Assembly: GCF_030816195.1 (NCBI RefSeq)
Contig: NZ_JAUSXS010000001.1
Span: 3,309,501-3,373,500, forward strand
Direction of reading: 5' to 3'
Source: Pseudomonas sp. W4I3
GTDB taxonomy: Bacteria > Pseudomonadota > Gammaproteobacteria > Pseudomonadales > Pseudomonadaceae
DNA length: 64,000 bases
The first letter of the stretch is position 1, and every line of letters starts with the position of its first letter. The notes under the pieces are model-generated. The model was not told the origin of the DNA. It ran no database searches and saw only the letters and a program-made list of their open reading frames with translations. Both the position numbers and the translations under genes were made by a program. Shown here one piece after another: positions 43,658 through 52,819 of the stretch.

Positions 43658-44412
43658 ACGAACACCACTTCAAAAGGTTGCAGCAGACGCTCCACCACGT
43701 AGGGCGCCAGCACCGGCGGCAGGCCGACCTGCGGGTCGCCTTCAAGCTGGCTGGCGAAGGCGTGGATGGCATGGCGTTTGCGCGCGACTTTTTCTGGCGT
43801 CAGCGGGATCTTGCGCGCGCGTTCCCACGGCACCATGCCGTCTTCGGCGGTCGCCCAGTGCCAGGTCCATACCGGCAGTTCATATAACTGCGCACCCACG
43901 GCGCGGGCCGCTTCGGCGCTGGCGCGGCCCACGGCTTCATGATCGCAATGGCCGTCCTCGCGCCAGGTGGCGAACACCACATCGTTGGGCTTGAGGTAGC
44001 GCTGGATAAACGCCGTCAGCTCGGTTTCGCGCTCGGCGACCTTGCTGTCGGTAAACCCGGCGCGCAGCCACTTCAAACTGTGCAGCGGCAAGCCCAGCCG
44101 ATGCAGGGCCTGGGCTGATTCCTGGGGACGTACCACGCTCAGACGTTGCACCGGCCAGCGTTTGGAACCCGGATGACTGGCGCTGCCGTCAGTGACCGAA
44201 ATCAATTGGATGGGACGGCCCAATGCGGCAAGCCCTTGCAGCAAGCCACCGCAGCCGAGCACTTCATCGTCCGGGTGCGGGGCGATGATCACGGCGCGCC
44301 GCCCCTCGGGCACCAATTGCTCCACGCTGACATGCGGCAGCTCAGCCAGGCGCGCCGATGTCTGCCAGTAATGCAGCGACGTACCCTGGCCGACAATCGG
44401 GTTGGGTTTCAT
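43654..44412 (-). CDS. PIG-L/LmbE family deacetylase
   Basis: A 252-residue protein with the intact metal and base motif A44-P45-H46-P47-D48-D49-E50, TDGSASHPGSKRW and GHCDHEAVGRASAEA. Members remove N-acetyl groups from sugars such as GlcNAc-containing glycolipids or mycothiol precursors, or act on related amides. Its start overlaps the dehydrogenase stop (ATGA) and its stop overlaps the methyltransferase start. It is about half identical by eye to the altered copy ending at 41524. Substrate unknown; with NodS-like and GT2 neighbours an aminosugar is likely. Confidence 0.87.
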   Translation of the reverse strand: MKPNPIVGQGTSLHYWQTSARLAELPHVSVEQLVPEGRRAVIIAPHPDDEVLGCGGLLQGLAALGRPIQLISVTDGSASHPGSKRWPVQRLSVVRPQESAQALHRLGLPLHSLKWLRAGFTDSKVAERETELTAFIQRYLKPNDVVFATWREDGHCDHEAVGRASAEAARAVGAQLYELPVWTWHWATAEDGMVPWERARKIPLTPEKVARKRHAIHAFASQLEGDPQVGLPPVLAPYVVERLLQPFEVVFV

Positions 44413-45407
44413 AACTGCCACCTCCCTGACGGTTCGCCGGCGACCTGTTCGCCGAGGGCGGCCAGGTCGCGTTCGGCATGGCTTTGGCGCACATACACCG
44501 GCAAGTCCGCCATCAGTTGGGCGAAGTGTGGATCCTTGCAATAAGGCCCCGCACCCACGGCCCGCCCGACGTGATGGATTACTTGCTCCACGGTTTCCTC
44601 GACGCAGGCGCGTACCTGCTGGGCCAATAGTCGGGCATCGGCGGTCGGTGCCCGGTCTACCTGCTCGGCACTGGTGCGTAGCACGCAGGCTGCGCTGTTC
44701 AATGCGCTGTCGACGGCACCGAGGTGGGCCATGGCGTGCGGTTCCGGGTGCTTGCTGCACTGTTCGCGCAACACTTCAGCCAGGCGCTGCGCCGCGCCAT
44801 ACCAGCACGCGGCAATCCCGATTGCGCCTTGCCAGAAGCCCGGGCGGGCCAGGTAGTCACCCGGCCCGCCCACCGCAAGCCCACGCGCCTGGTTGAAGAC
44901 AATTTCAACACTGCCGGTGGCGGCCATGCCCACCGCATTCCAGCCTTCATCCGTCACCGTCACGCCCGGTTGGTCCATCGCCACGGCGACCAGTTGCTGG
45001 CGATCTTCCTCATCCCACGCGGTCAACAACCCGTGTGATACCACCGACGCACCGGAACACCAGGCTTTACGCCCGTCGATGATCAGACGCTGACCGTCGC
45101 GCCGCACGCGCACCTTGGCGCTCGGCGGCTCGGCGGCCCACATCCCCCAGGTGCTGCCCAGGGGCGGCAGCGGGCTGTCGAGTTCAGCGATGATCGCCAG
45201 CGCATCGGTGTGGCCTTCAAACAGCTTGCACAAACGCAGGTCGTGGCCGGCGACCTGCGCCAGCCCGCTGTAGCGCTCCAGCGTCTGGCCGCTGCCGGGC
45301 AACGGCAGCTGGTCCAGGCCTTCTTCCTGAAGGTCCTTTAAGGCATCACCCAGGGCTTGCGTATTTGCATAGCCCCGGTAGCCGGAAAGGAATCCGTGCA
45401 ACGCCAT
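44409..45407 (-). CDS. Acyl-CoA dehydrogenase-like flavoprotein
   Basis: A 332-residue protein of the acyl-CoA dehydrogenase superfamily, about 50 residues shorter than typical members. Visible are the middle beta-domain (STWGMWAAEPPSAKVRVRRD, GLAVGGPGDYLA) and the C-terminal four-helix FAD domain ending with GRAVGAGPYCKDPHFAQLMA, DLPVYVRQSHAERDLAALG, which resembles the type 2 C-terminal domain (PF08028) of DszC-like and aromatic-hydroxylase-like flavoproteins. The classical catalytic Glu is not obvious, so it may be a monooxygenase or another oxidase rather than a beta-oxidation enzyme. First gene of the operon; its start lies 2 bp from the glgX stop, so transcription may continue from the glycogen genes. 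Confidence 0.75.
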   Translation of the reverse strand: MALHGFLSGYRGYANTQALGDALKDLQEEGLDQLPLPGSGQTLERYSGLAQVAGHDLRLCKLFEGHTDALAIIAELDSPLPPLGSTWGMWAAEPPSAKVRVRRDGQRLIIDGRKAWCSGASVVSHGLLTAWDEEDRQQLVAVAMDQPGVTVTDEGWNAVGMAATGSVEIVFNQARGLAVGGPGDYLARPGFWQGAIGIAACWYGAAQRLAEVLREQCSKHPEPHAMAHLGAVDSALNSAACVLRTSAEQVDRAPTADARLLAQQVRACVEETVEQVIHHVGRAVGAGPYCKDPHFAQLMADLPVYVRQSHAERDLAALGEQVAGEPSGRWQL

Positions 45408-45408
45408 T

Positions 45409-47568
45409 TCACACCTCGTCGTCGTGTTGAAGCTCAAACAGTAGCAGTGAGCGACCGGTGGCGGCGTACTCGTGCTCAAAGTCAAAGCGCTCCTGGCCAC
45501 GCACCGCAGGGTCATTGGTGTCGAGCAGGCAATTCCAAGACTCGCCCTGTGGCACCGGTGGCAAGCGGAAATTGACCATGTCGTGATGGGCATTCACCAC
45601 CAGCAACAGCGTTGCATCGGCGCCGGCACGACGAATCCCCGTTTCCTGGGCGCGGCCATCCATCAGCATGCCCAGGCAACGGCCATGGCTGTCTTCCCAC
45701 TGCTCAGTGGTCATCTCGTTGCCATCCGGCGCGAGCCAGGTGACGTCCTTCACGCCGATGTCTTCGTTGTAGTCGCCCACCAGGAAACGTCCACGGCGCA
45801 GGATCGGGTACGCCAGGCGCAACTTGATCAGGCGCTTGACGAACTTGAGCAACGCCTTGCCGTCATCGTCCAGGTCCCAGTTGACCCAGCCAATCTCGCT
45901 GTCCTGGCAATAGGCATTGTTGTTGCCGTGCTGGGTGCGGGCGAACTCATCGCCGGCCACGATCATCGGCGTGCCTTGGGCCAGCAGCAGCGTGGCAAAG
46001 AAGTTGCGCATCTGGCGCAGGCGCAGCGCGTTGATCTCAGGATCGTCGGTGGGGCCTTCGACGCCATGGTTCCACGACAGGTTGTTATTGCTGCCGTCCT
46101 GGTTGTTCTCGTCGTTGGCTTCGTTGTGCTTGTCGTTGTACGACACCAGGTCGTGCAGGGTGAAGCCGTCATGGGCGGTGATGAAGTTCACCGAGCTGTA
46201 AGGCCGGCGTCCGCGATGGTTGAACATCTCGCCCGAGGCCGTCATGCGCCCGGCGAAGTCCGCCAACTGCCCGTCGTCGCCTTTCCAGAAGGCGCGTACG
46301 GTGTCGCGGAAACGGTCGTTCCACTCCGCCCAACCGGGTGGGAAATTGCCCACTTGATAGCCGCCTGGGCCGCAGTCCCAGGGTTCGGCGATCAATTTGA
46401 GCTGGCGCAGGATAGGGTCCTGGCGGCACGCCACGAGGAAGCTGTGACGTTCGTCGAAGCCGTCGCGATAGCGTCCGAGGATGGTCGCCAGGTCGAAGCG
46501 GAAGCCGTCGACGTGCATCTCGGTGGCCCAGTAACGCAGGGAGTCTGTAACCATCTGCAGTACACACGGGTGGCTCAGGTCCAAGGTGTTGCCGGTGCCG
46601 GAATCGTTGATGTAGAAACGTTTTTCGTCGGGCATCAGGCGGTAGTACGAGGCGTTGTCGATACCGCGCATTGAGAGGGTAGGGCCGCGCTCGTTGCCTT
46701 CGGCGGTGTGGTTGTAGACCACATCGAGGATCACTTCGAGCTTCTGTTCATGCAGGTGCGCGACCATCTCCTTGAACTCGGCGATCTTGCCGCTGGCCAG
46801 GTAGCGCGGGTCGGGTGCGAAAAACGCGATGCTGTTGTAGCCCCAGTAGTTGGTCATGCCTTTTTCCAGCAAGTGCTGGTCGTTGACAAAGGCGTGTACC
46901 GGCAACAACTCGACCGAAGAAACCCCTAACTGGCGAATGTGCTTGAGCACATCGTCGTCCATCAGCCCGGCGCAGGTGCCGCGCACGGATTCGCCAACCG
47001 AAGGGTGGCGCATGCTGATGCCGCGCAGGTGGGTTTCATAGATGATCGTGCGGTCCCAGGGCACGCGCACCGGCTGGTCATTGCCCCAGGTGTGCGCAGG
47101 GTCGATGACCTTGCATTTGGGCACGAAGGGCGCGCTGTCGCGCTCATCGAAGCTGAGGTCGTCGTCGGGGTGGCCGATGGTGTAGCCGAACAGCGCTTCG
47201 GACCATTTGAGTTCGCCCACCAGTTGCTTGGCATAGGGGTCGATCAGCAGTTTGTTGTGGTTGAAACGATGGCCGTTTTCCGGGTCGTAGGGGCCATACA
47301 CACGGTAGCCGTAGATCAGCCCTGGATGGGCGTCGGGCAGGTAGCCGTGGAAGATTTCATCGGTGTATTCGGGCAGTTCGATACGCTCCAGTTCCACTTC
47401 GCCGGCGTCGTCGAACAGGCACAGCTCGACCTTGGTGGCGTTGGCGGAGAACAGCGCGAAGTTGACGCCCAGGCCGTCCCAGGTGGCGCCAAGGGGGAAG
47501 GGCAAACCTTCACGAATCCGCGACGGCTCTTGGTCCGGCGTGGCTGAGGCTTTTTCGGGTTTGCTCAT
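45409..47568 (-). CDS. glgX: Glycogen debranching enzyme GlgX
   Basis: A 719-residue isoamylase-type GH13 enzyme. An N-terminal CBM48 domain (residues 20-130, [20 protein letters not shown]) precedes the TIM barrel with the conserved regions [24 protein letters not shown] (nucleophile Asp359), LIAEPWDCG (acid Glu395) and [12 protein letters not shown] (Asp467). It hydrolyses alpha-1,6 branches of limit-dextrin glycogen. It sits at the end of the glycogen/trehalose block. GGAG precedes the ATG. A hairpin separates it from the DUF2934 gene. Confidence 0.93.
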   Translation of the reverse strand: MSKPEKASATPDQEPSRIREGLPFPLGATWDGLGVNFALFSANATKVELCLFDDAGEVELERIELPEYTDEIFHGYLPDAHPGLIYGYRVYGPYDPENGHRFNHNKLLIDPYAKQLVGELKWSEALFGYTIGHPDDDLSFDERDSAPFVPKCKVIDPAHTWGNDQPVRVPWDRTIIYETHLRGISMRHPSVGESVRGTCAGLMDDDVLKHIRQLGVSSVELLPVHAFVNDQHLLEKGMTNYWGYNSIAFFAPDPRYLASGKIAEFKEMVAHLHEQKLEVILDVVYNHTAEGNERGPTLSMRGIDNASYYRLMPDEKRFYINDSGTGNTLDLSHPCVLQMVTDSLRYWATEMHVDGFRFDLATILGRYRDGFDERHSFLVACRQDPILRQLKLIAEPWDCGPGGYQVGNFPPGWAEWNDRFRDTVRAFWKGDDGQLADFAGRMTASGEMFNHRGRRPYSSVNFITAHDGFTLHDLVSYNDKHNEANDENNQDGSNNNLSWNHGVEGPTDDPEINALRLRQMRNFFATLLLAQGTPMIVAGDEFARTQHGNNNAYCQDSEIGWVNWDLDDDGKALLKFVKRLIKLRLAYPILRRGRFLVGDYNEDIGVKDVTWLAPDGNEMTTEQWEDSHGRCLGMLMDGRAQETGIRRAGADATLLLVVNAHHDMVNFRLPPVPQGESWNCLLDTNDPAVRGQERFDFEHEYAATGRSLLLFELQHDDEV

Positions 47569-47655
47569 GGTGTTGCTCCTGCAAGAATTCTTTTTTTCGG
47601 GCCGAACGCGGCCGTACTGACAGTTATTCAGCGTATGACGTAAATATAGATGAAG

Positions 47656-47684
47656 GCCCCCCGACGACAATGTCGTCAGGGGGC
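47656..47684 (-). terminator. Hairpin after the DUF2934 gene
   Basis: GCCCCC and GACGACA pair with TGTCGTC and GGGGGC with single mismatches around a tight loop. On the minus strand it follows the DUF2934 stop and precedes glgX, so it may lower expression of glgX relative to the upstream genes. Confidence 0.65.
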
Positions 47685-47691
47685 GCGGTGA

Positions 47692-47964
47692 TCAATGGGC
47701 GGCTGGCTTGGGTTTCTTCGGCGCGGCTGGCTTTTTCGGTGCCGGCTTGGCGGCAGCAGCCGGCGCGGCCGGCTTGGGCTTGGCCGCAGCCTTAGGGGCG
47801 GTCTTGGGCTTGGCGGCAGGCTTGGGCTTGCTTGGCGTCAGCGCCTCGGCCTCTGCCAGTTTGCGCGCCATCTCCCAGTGACGTGCATCTTCACCGTGGG
47901 GCTTGCCTTCGGATTCCCAGATCTGATGCGCCAGTTCGCGGATGCGTTTGTCTTCATTACTCAT
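47692..47964 (-). CDS. DUF2934 protein with lysine/alanine/proline tail
   Basis: A 90-residue protein. Residues 1-42 are a DUF2934 domain (IRELAHQIWESEGKPHGEDA, RHWEMARKLAEAEAL); residues 45-90 are almost only Lys, Pro and Ala (KPKPAAKPKTAPKAAAKPKP...), like histone H1 or AlgP-type tails that bind DNA or other polyanions. It lies between treY and glgX, the same place as a hypothetical gene in the Pseudomonas aeruginosa cluster as I recall it. A link to glycogen or stress is likely by position. A 23-bp gap separates it from treY. Confidence 0.8.
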   Translation of the reverse strand: MSNEDKRIRELAHQIWESEGKPHGEDARHWEMARKLAEAEALTPSKPKPAAKPKTAPKAAAKPKPAAPAAAAKPAPKKPAAPKKPKPAAH

Positions 47965-47987
47965 CACACACTCCTCAGAGAAAATGT

Positions 47988-50738
47988 TCAGCTTTCTTGA
48001 ATATCGGCATTGATAAAGACATTGACCGGGAAATCCCCCAGGGCAGCGCTGATCAACAGCTCCTTGTCTGGTGTGACTGCGCTCGTCTGAAAAAGTCCCT
48101 TCCAGTTTCGAGTTGTGGCGGCGAACGGTAATTTCACCCGTGTATCGCCCCAAACCTGGGCAGGGATCAGCGGCTGCAGCGCATTTTCGAGCAGGCGGCG
48201 GGACCAGCGTGGCACCACCACCAGCACACGTGTGCCCTGGTGTTCGCGGCAGAAGGCGACCACGTGTTCGGCTTGCTCGCCAACCACCTCCAGGGCGGTG
48301 TAAGTGCCGTCGCTGAACAACCCGACGTGAGCCTTGCGCAAAGCCAGCACCTGCGCAATCAGCGCCTGTTTGATCCGCCCGTCGCGCCAGTGGGACAGCA
48401 GCTCAACGGGGTTCGCTGGGGTATCCAATGCGCGTTGGCGCGCAACGAAGTCCACCGGGCGACGGTTGTCCGGGTCGACCAGGCTGAAGTCCCAGAACTC
48501 ATCGCCCTGGTACACGTCCGGCACACCCGGCACGCTCAGATGAAGCAAAGACTGCGCCAGCCCGTTCAGGGCGCCGGCGGGTGCGATGGCCTGGGCCGCG
48601 CTGGCAAGGGCGTCGCGCAGTGGGCCGCCGGCTTCACTGAGCAGCACGCGCTGCAGGAACGTTTCCACGCCGCGCTCGTAGGCTTCGTTCGGGGCGCTCC
48701 AACTGCTTTGCAGCTTGGCTTCGCGCAAGGCTTTTTGTTGCCATTGCCACAGGCGTTGCTGGTAAGCCTCAAGGTCAGGATTGGACTCCAGCGGCCAACT
48801 CCCGAGCAAGACCTGATAGAGGATCAACTCGTCGCCCGCCGACGGGCTGTCGGGGGTGTCGCGCAGCGGTGCGGCGAGGCTGCGCCAGTGTTCGACCTGC
48901 TCGGCATACCAGGGCGCGCACTCGCTCAGCACCGCCAGACGCGCGCGGGTATCCTCACCGCGTTTATGGTCGTGGGTGGCGGTGGCCAGCAAGTTGTGCG
49001 GGAAGTGTTCAAGCCGCTGCTGGTTGACCGTGTGAAAGTCCGCCAACGGCGCGCTGAACTGCTCGGTGCTGAAGCCCACATCGTTGCGCGACAACAACAC
49101 CGCCGAACGGTAGAACGCAGTGTCTTCCACCGCCTTGGCGGCGGCGGGCGAGGTCAGTTGCTGGAAGCGCACACAGGCATGCTTGAGCATCTTGCGCTCG
49201 CGACCCAGCGGACGACGGCGCCACGGTTGCCCACCCAGCCACTTTTCCAGGTGATCGAGCACCGGCCAGTCGCCTTCGCTCAATGTGGTACGCGCACCTT
49301 CCATGGCTTGCTGGAAGATCTTGTCGTCAGCCGCGCTGCGCCCGCGCGCACTGATGTAGGTGCGGTACACCGGGAAGTGCACGATCAGCTCCTGCAATGC
49401 CCGACGGATTGCGCCCAGGGTCAAGTCGCGGGTCATCACGTCGTCGCGGGCCACCTGCAACAGCGCCTGGGCCACGCTCTCGAAATCGCCGCCCAGGGAA
49501 CCGTTGAGGATCTGCTGGCGTGCCAACCGGGCTTCGTCCATGAACGCCGACGGCCGTTCGCTGTGGCGTGACCACAACTCGGCCAGCGGGGCGAAACCGT
49601 CCGGATGGTGCTGCAGCAACGACAATTGGTTCATGAATTCATAGCCGGTGGTGCCGTCCACTTTCCAGTCGTCGCGCAGGGTCTCACCTTCGCCAAGGAT
49701 TTTTTCCACGAAGATCGGCAGATGCCGCTGCGGCGACAGCGCATCCAGGCGACGGCGCAGCTTGCGGCAGTAACCACGCGGGTCGGCCAGGCCGTCGATA
49801 TGGTCGATGCGCAGCCCGTCGATCAAGCCCGCTTCGATCAACTCGAAGATCTTGCCGTGGGTGGCCTCGAACACCGCCGTGCGCTCCACGCGCAGCCCGC
49901 CCAGCTCATTCACATCGAAGAAGCGGCGCCAGTTGATGTCGTCCGCCGCCGTGCGCCAACTGGCCAGGCGGTAACTTTGTTGCTCCAGCAGTTCATGCAG
50001 GCGCTCGAAGCCCTCTGGCGTGCGGCCGTCGAACGTGGCGAGGCGCTGCTTGATCGCGGGCAGCAGGTCGCCGGCGCGCTCGGCCAATGTCTGTTTGAGC
50101 TGGGCGGCTTCGGCGTAGGCGTCATCCTGATAGGCCAGGGTGGCGAAGCGATCAGCCAAGGGCTTGAGTGCTTCATCGCCGCCAAGGATCAACGCGTAAT
50201 CGCGCGGGCAGATCGGGAAGCGGTGTTCGTAGTGCTCGACGTAAAACGCGCCTTGTGCCGCGTCGAACTTCAGGATCAGGTTGCCGCTCTGCAACGCCTC
50301 GCCGTAGTCGCTGCCGAGGAACGGCATCAGCAATTGGCCCTTGAGCAGCGGGTCGGGCGAGTGCCACTGGATATCGAAGAATTCGCTGTAGGGGCTCAAA
50401 CGTCCCCATTCCAGCAGGTCCAGCCACCAGGGGTTGTCGGCGCCGCCTACGGCCATGTGGTTGGAGACGATATCGAGGATCAGGCCCATGTCGTGTTCGC
50501 GTAGCGCCGCAACCAGGCGCTGCAACGCCGCCTCGCCGCCCAGTTCCGGGTTGACGCGGGTGGGGTCGACCACGTCATAGCCATGCATCGACCCGGCGCG
50601 GGCCTTGAGCAGGGGCGAGGCATACAGGTGGCTGATGCCCATCTGGGCGAAATACGGCACCAGTGGCACCGCATCATCCAGGGTGAAGCCTTTATGAAAT
50701 TGCAGGCGCTGGGTGGCGCGCAGGGGCAGTGCTTTCAT
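47988..50738 (-). CDS. treY: Malto-oligosyltrehalose synthase TreY
   Basis: A 916-residue GH13 enzyme that turns the reducing-end alpha-1,4 bond of a maltodextrin into the alpha,alpha-1,1 bond of maltooligosyl trehalose. Diagnostic pieces are YFAQMGISHLYASPLLKARA, GSMHGYDVVDPTRVNPELGG, LGLILDIVSNHMAVG-like DMGLILDIVSNHMAVGGADN and DGLRIDHIDGLADP (catalytic Asp), plus IFVEKILGEGE (Glu). Long insertions typical of TreY (about residues 450-700) are present. Its ATG overlaps the malQ stop by four bases, so translation is coupled with malQ. Confidence 0.93.
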   Translation of the reverse strand: MKALPLRATQRLQFHKGFTLDDAVPLVPYFAQMGISHLYASPLLKARAGSMHGYDVVDPTRVNPELGGEAALQRLVAALREHDMGLILDIVSNHMAVGGADNPWWLDLLEWGRLSPYSEFFDIQWHSPDPLLKGQLLMPFLGSDYGEALQSGNLILKFDAAQGAFYVEHYEHRFPICPRDYALILGGDEALKPLADRFATLAYQDDAYAEAAQLKQTLAERAGDLLPAIKQRLATFDGRTPEGFERLHELLEQQSYRLASWRTAADDINWRRFFDVNELGGLRVERTAVFEATHGKIFELIEAGLIDGLRIDHIDGLADPRGYCRKLRRRLDALSPQRHLPIFVEKILGEGETLRDDWKVDGTTGYEFMNQLSLLQHHPDGFAPLAELWSRHSERPSAFMDEARLARQQILNGSLGGDFESVAQALLQVARDDVMTRDLTLGAIRRALQELIVHFPVYRTYISARGRSAADDKIFQQAMEGARTTLSEGDWPVLDHLEKWLGGQPWRRRPLGRERKMLKHACVRFQQLTSPAAAKAVEDTAFYRSAVLLSRNDVGFSTEQFSAPLADFHTVNQQRLEHFPHNLLATATHDHKRGEDTRARLAVLSECAPWYAEQVEHWRSLAAPLRDTPDSPSAGDELILYQVLLGSWPLESNPDLEAYQQRLWQWQQKALREAKLQSSWSAPNEAYERGVETFLQRVLLSEAGGPLRDALASAAQAIAPAGALNGLAQSLLHLSVPGVPDVYQGDEFWDFSLVDPDNRRPVDFVARQRALDTPANPVELLSHWRDGRIKQALIAQVLALRKAHVGLFSDGTYTALEVVGEQAEHVVAFCREHQGTRVLVVVPRWSRRLLENALQPLIPAQVWGDTRVKLPFAATTRNWKGLFQTSAVTPDKELLISAALGDFPVNVFINADIQES

Positions 50739-52819
50739 CGGTCACGCTCATAGGCTTGGTTGCGCGCGACGGCCAGCAGCTCGAGGCGGCGCGCGGCGCC
50801 GGCATTGTCGAGCAGGCTGGACGCTTCACCGGGCAGGCGGCGGCGCCAATTGGGGTGGGTGTCGGTGGTGCCGGGCAGGTTGGGTTGTTCCTCCATGCCC
50901 AGCGCATCCTCCAGCGGCAGCAATACCAGCGGCGCACGGGTGTGGCCGAGGTAGCGCACGCTGGCATCGATCATGTGGTCGGTGTCGTTGCGGATTTCAT
51001 CGACGAAGTTCTGTGGGTCCTGGCTCAAGGCCTGGCGCAGCGCCTGACGTTCGCGCAGGCGGTGTTCGCTCCATTGGTCCACGGTTGGCGCGTCGATCAG
51101 GCCCAACTCGATGTTCCATTCGATGTCGCGGCTGTGCCACCAGCCGTTGAGGGTTGGCAAATCGTGGGTGCTGGTGGTGGCCAGGGCGTTGTCGGGCCAG
51201 TCCAGAATGGGCCGGAACTGATAGTTGTGGTCTTGTTCGAACAGCAGCACGCGCATGCCGAGAATCGCCCGGCTGCTGAGTTTTTCCCGCAGGCCGTCCG
51301 GGACGGTGCCCAGGTCTTCACCGAGGACAATGGCCTGGTGGCGATGGGATTCGAGCGCCAGCAGACGCAACATGTCGTCGAATGGGAAATACAGATAAGC
51401 ACCTTCGCGCGGTGATGCGCCATTGGGGATGACCCACAGGCGTTGCAGGCCCATTACGTGGTCAATGCGCAAGCCGCCGGCGTGGGCGAAGTTGGCCCGC
51501 AGCATTTCGATAAACGCGCGGAAACCGTTGCGCTTGAGCCCTTCGGGGGAGAAGGCAGAGATGCCCCAACCCTGGCCCGCACGGTTGAGAATGTCCGGTG
51601 GCGCGCCGACGGTCAGGTCGGCCAGCAACTCATCCTGGCGGCTCCAGGCCTGGCTGCCACCGCCGTCTGCACCCACCGCCAGGTCGGCGATCAGGCCGAT
51701 GCCCATGCCGCTGCCGCGCGCCGCCTGTTGCGCGCGTTGCAGGCTGCGGGCGATCAGCCATTGGGTGAAGGCGAAATAGCCGATCTCATCGCGGTGTTCT
51801 TCGGCGAACTGTGCCAACGCCGGGCTCTGCGGTGTACGCCAGGCCTCTGGCCACTGGCGCCAGTCGAGGTCTTCGCCGGCAGCAGCGCGCAGCGCTTGCA
51901 CGGCTTCGAAACGGCAGTGGTTTTCCAAGGATTCGCCGCCCGTTTGGCGAAAGCTCTGGAAGTCGGCGTGTTGCGGATGGTGGCCGTGACGGAAATCGTC
52001 GTACAGGGCTCGCAGCAGGCGCTGCTTGGCCTTGGAGGCTGCGGGCCAGTCGATCAGGGTGAGCTGTTCCAGGTCGTGCAATTCATCGGTCAGGCCCGCG
52101 GCTTCGATGGCATTGCGCACTTCACGTTCGCCCAGGATGCAACCCGGCGAGGCATACAGGCTGTTGAGAAACAGCCGGCTGGAGGGCGAGTAGGGGCTGT
52201 AGCGCTCGGTATCGGCGCTGAACATCGCGTGCATCGGGCTGATCGCCAGGGCGTCGGCGCCGCGCTCGGCGGCTGAGCGGGCCAGGTGTTCCAGGGCCAG
52301 GGTGTCGCCAAAGCCGCCGTCACCGAGGCGGCGCAGCGAGTACAACTGGGCGCTGAGGCCCCAGGCGCGGGCCGGGTTGCTGTCGACCGCTTCGGCCACG
52401 CTGTAGCAACGGGCGGGTGCGACGGCGAGGGTGAAGGTTTGGCCGTCGATATGCGCCTGGTGATAGCCGAGGGCAATCACGCCAGGCAGCACGGCATCAC
52501 CGTCAAGACGCAATTCCAGGGTTTCACCGTTTTCCAGGTGCACGCGGCACGGCGTGTCGGCCGCGAAGTAGCGCGCCAGGTCCAGGCCTTCACCGCTGTC
52601 GACAGTCAGCAGCGGGGGCAGATGTTTATCCTGCTGGGCCTGCTCCAGTTCGCGCAGGCTGGCGTCGATCTCGGCTTCGGTGTCAGCTGGGTGGCCCAGC
52701 CCCTTGAGCACGGCGCGCAGCGCGTCGGGCTGCACATGTTGCGGGCGACCGTTGGCATCGATCCAATCGACGGCCAGGCCCGCACGGCTGGCGAGTATTT
52801 CCAGGTTCGCTTCGCTCAA
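50735..52819 (-). CDS. malQ: 4-alpha-glucanotransferase MalQ (amylomaltase)
   Basis: A 694-residue GH77 enzyme, with the extended N-terminal domain common in proteobacterial MalQ. Motifs: WGLSAQLYSLRRLGDGGFGD, DALAISPMHAMFSAD, then the catalytic region LRIDHVMGLQRLWVIPNGAS (Asp nucleophile in DHVMG), VLGEDLGTVPDGLREKLSSR (Glu acid) and STHDLPTLNGWW. It disproportionates maltodextrins, feeding chains to TreY and GlgX. The start is a TTG overlapping the treZ stop (TTGA), with GGAGAA in front. Confidence 0.92.
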   Translation of the reverse strand: MSEANLEILASRAGLAVDWIDANGRPQHVQPDALRAVLKGLGHPADTEAEIDASLRELEQAQQDKHLPPLLTVDSGEGLDLARYFAADTPCRVHLENGETLELRLDGDAVLPGVIALGYHQAHIDGQTFTLAVAPARCYSVAEAVDSNPARAWGLSAQLYSLRRLGDGGFGDTLALEHLARSAAERGADALAISPMHAMFSADTERYSPYSPSSRLFLNSLYASPGCILGEREVRNAIEAAGLTDELHDLEQLTLIDWPAASKAKQRLLRALYDDFRHGHHPQHADFQSFRQTGGESLENHCRFEAVQALRAAAGEDLDWRQWPEAWRTPQSPALAQFAEEHRDEIGYFAFTQWLIARSLQRAQQAARGSGMGIGLIADLAVGADGGGSQAWSRQDELLADLTVGAPPDILNRAGQGWGISAFSPEGLKRNGFRAFIEMLRANFAHAGGLRIDHVMGLQRLWVIPNGASPREGAYLYFPFDDMLRLLALESHRHQAIVLGEDLGTVPDGLREKLSSRAILGMRVLLFEQDHNYQFRPILDWPDNALATTSTHDLPTLNGWWHSRDIEWNIELGLIDAPTVDQWSEHRLRERQALRQALSQDPQNFVDEIRNDTDHMIDASVRYLGHTRAPLVLLPLEDALGMEEQPNLPGTTDTHPNWRRRLPGEASSLLDNAGAARRLELLAVARNQAYERDR

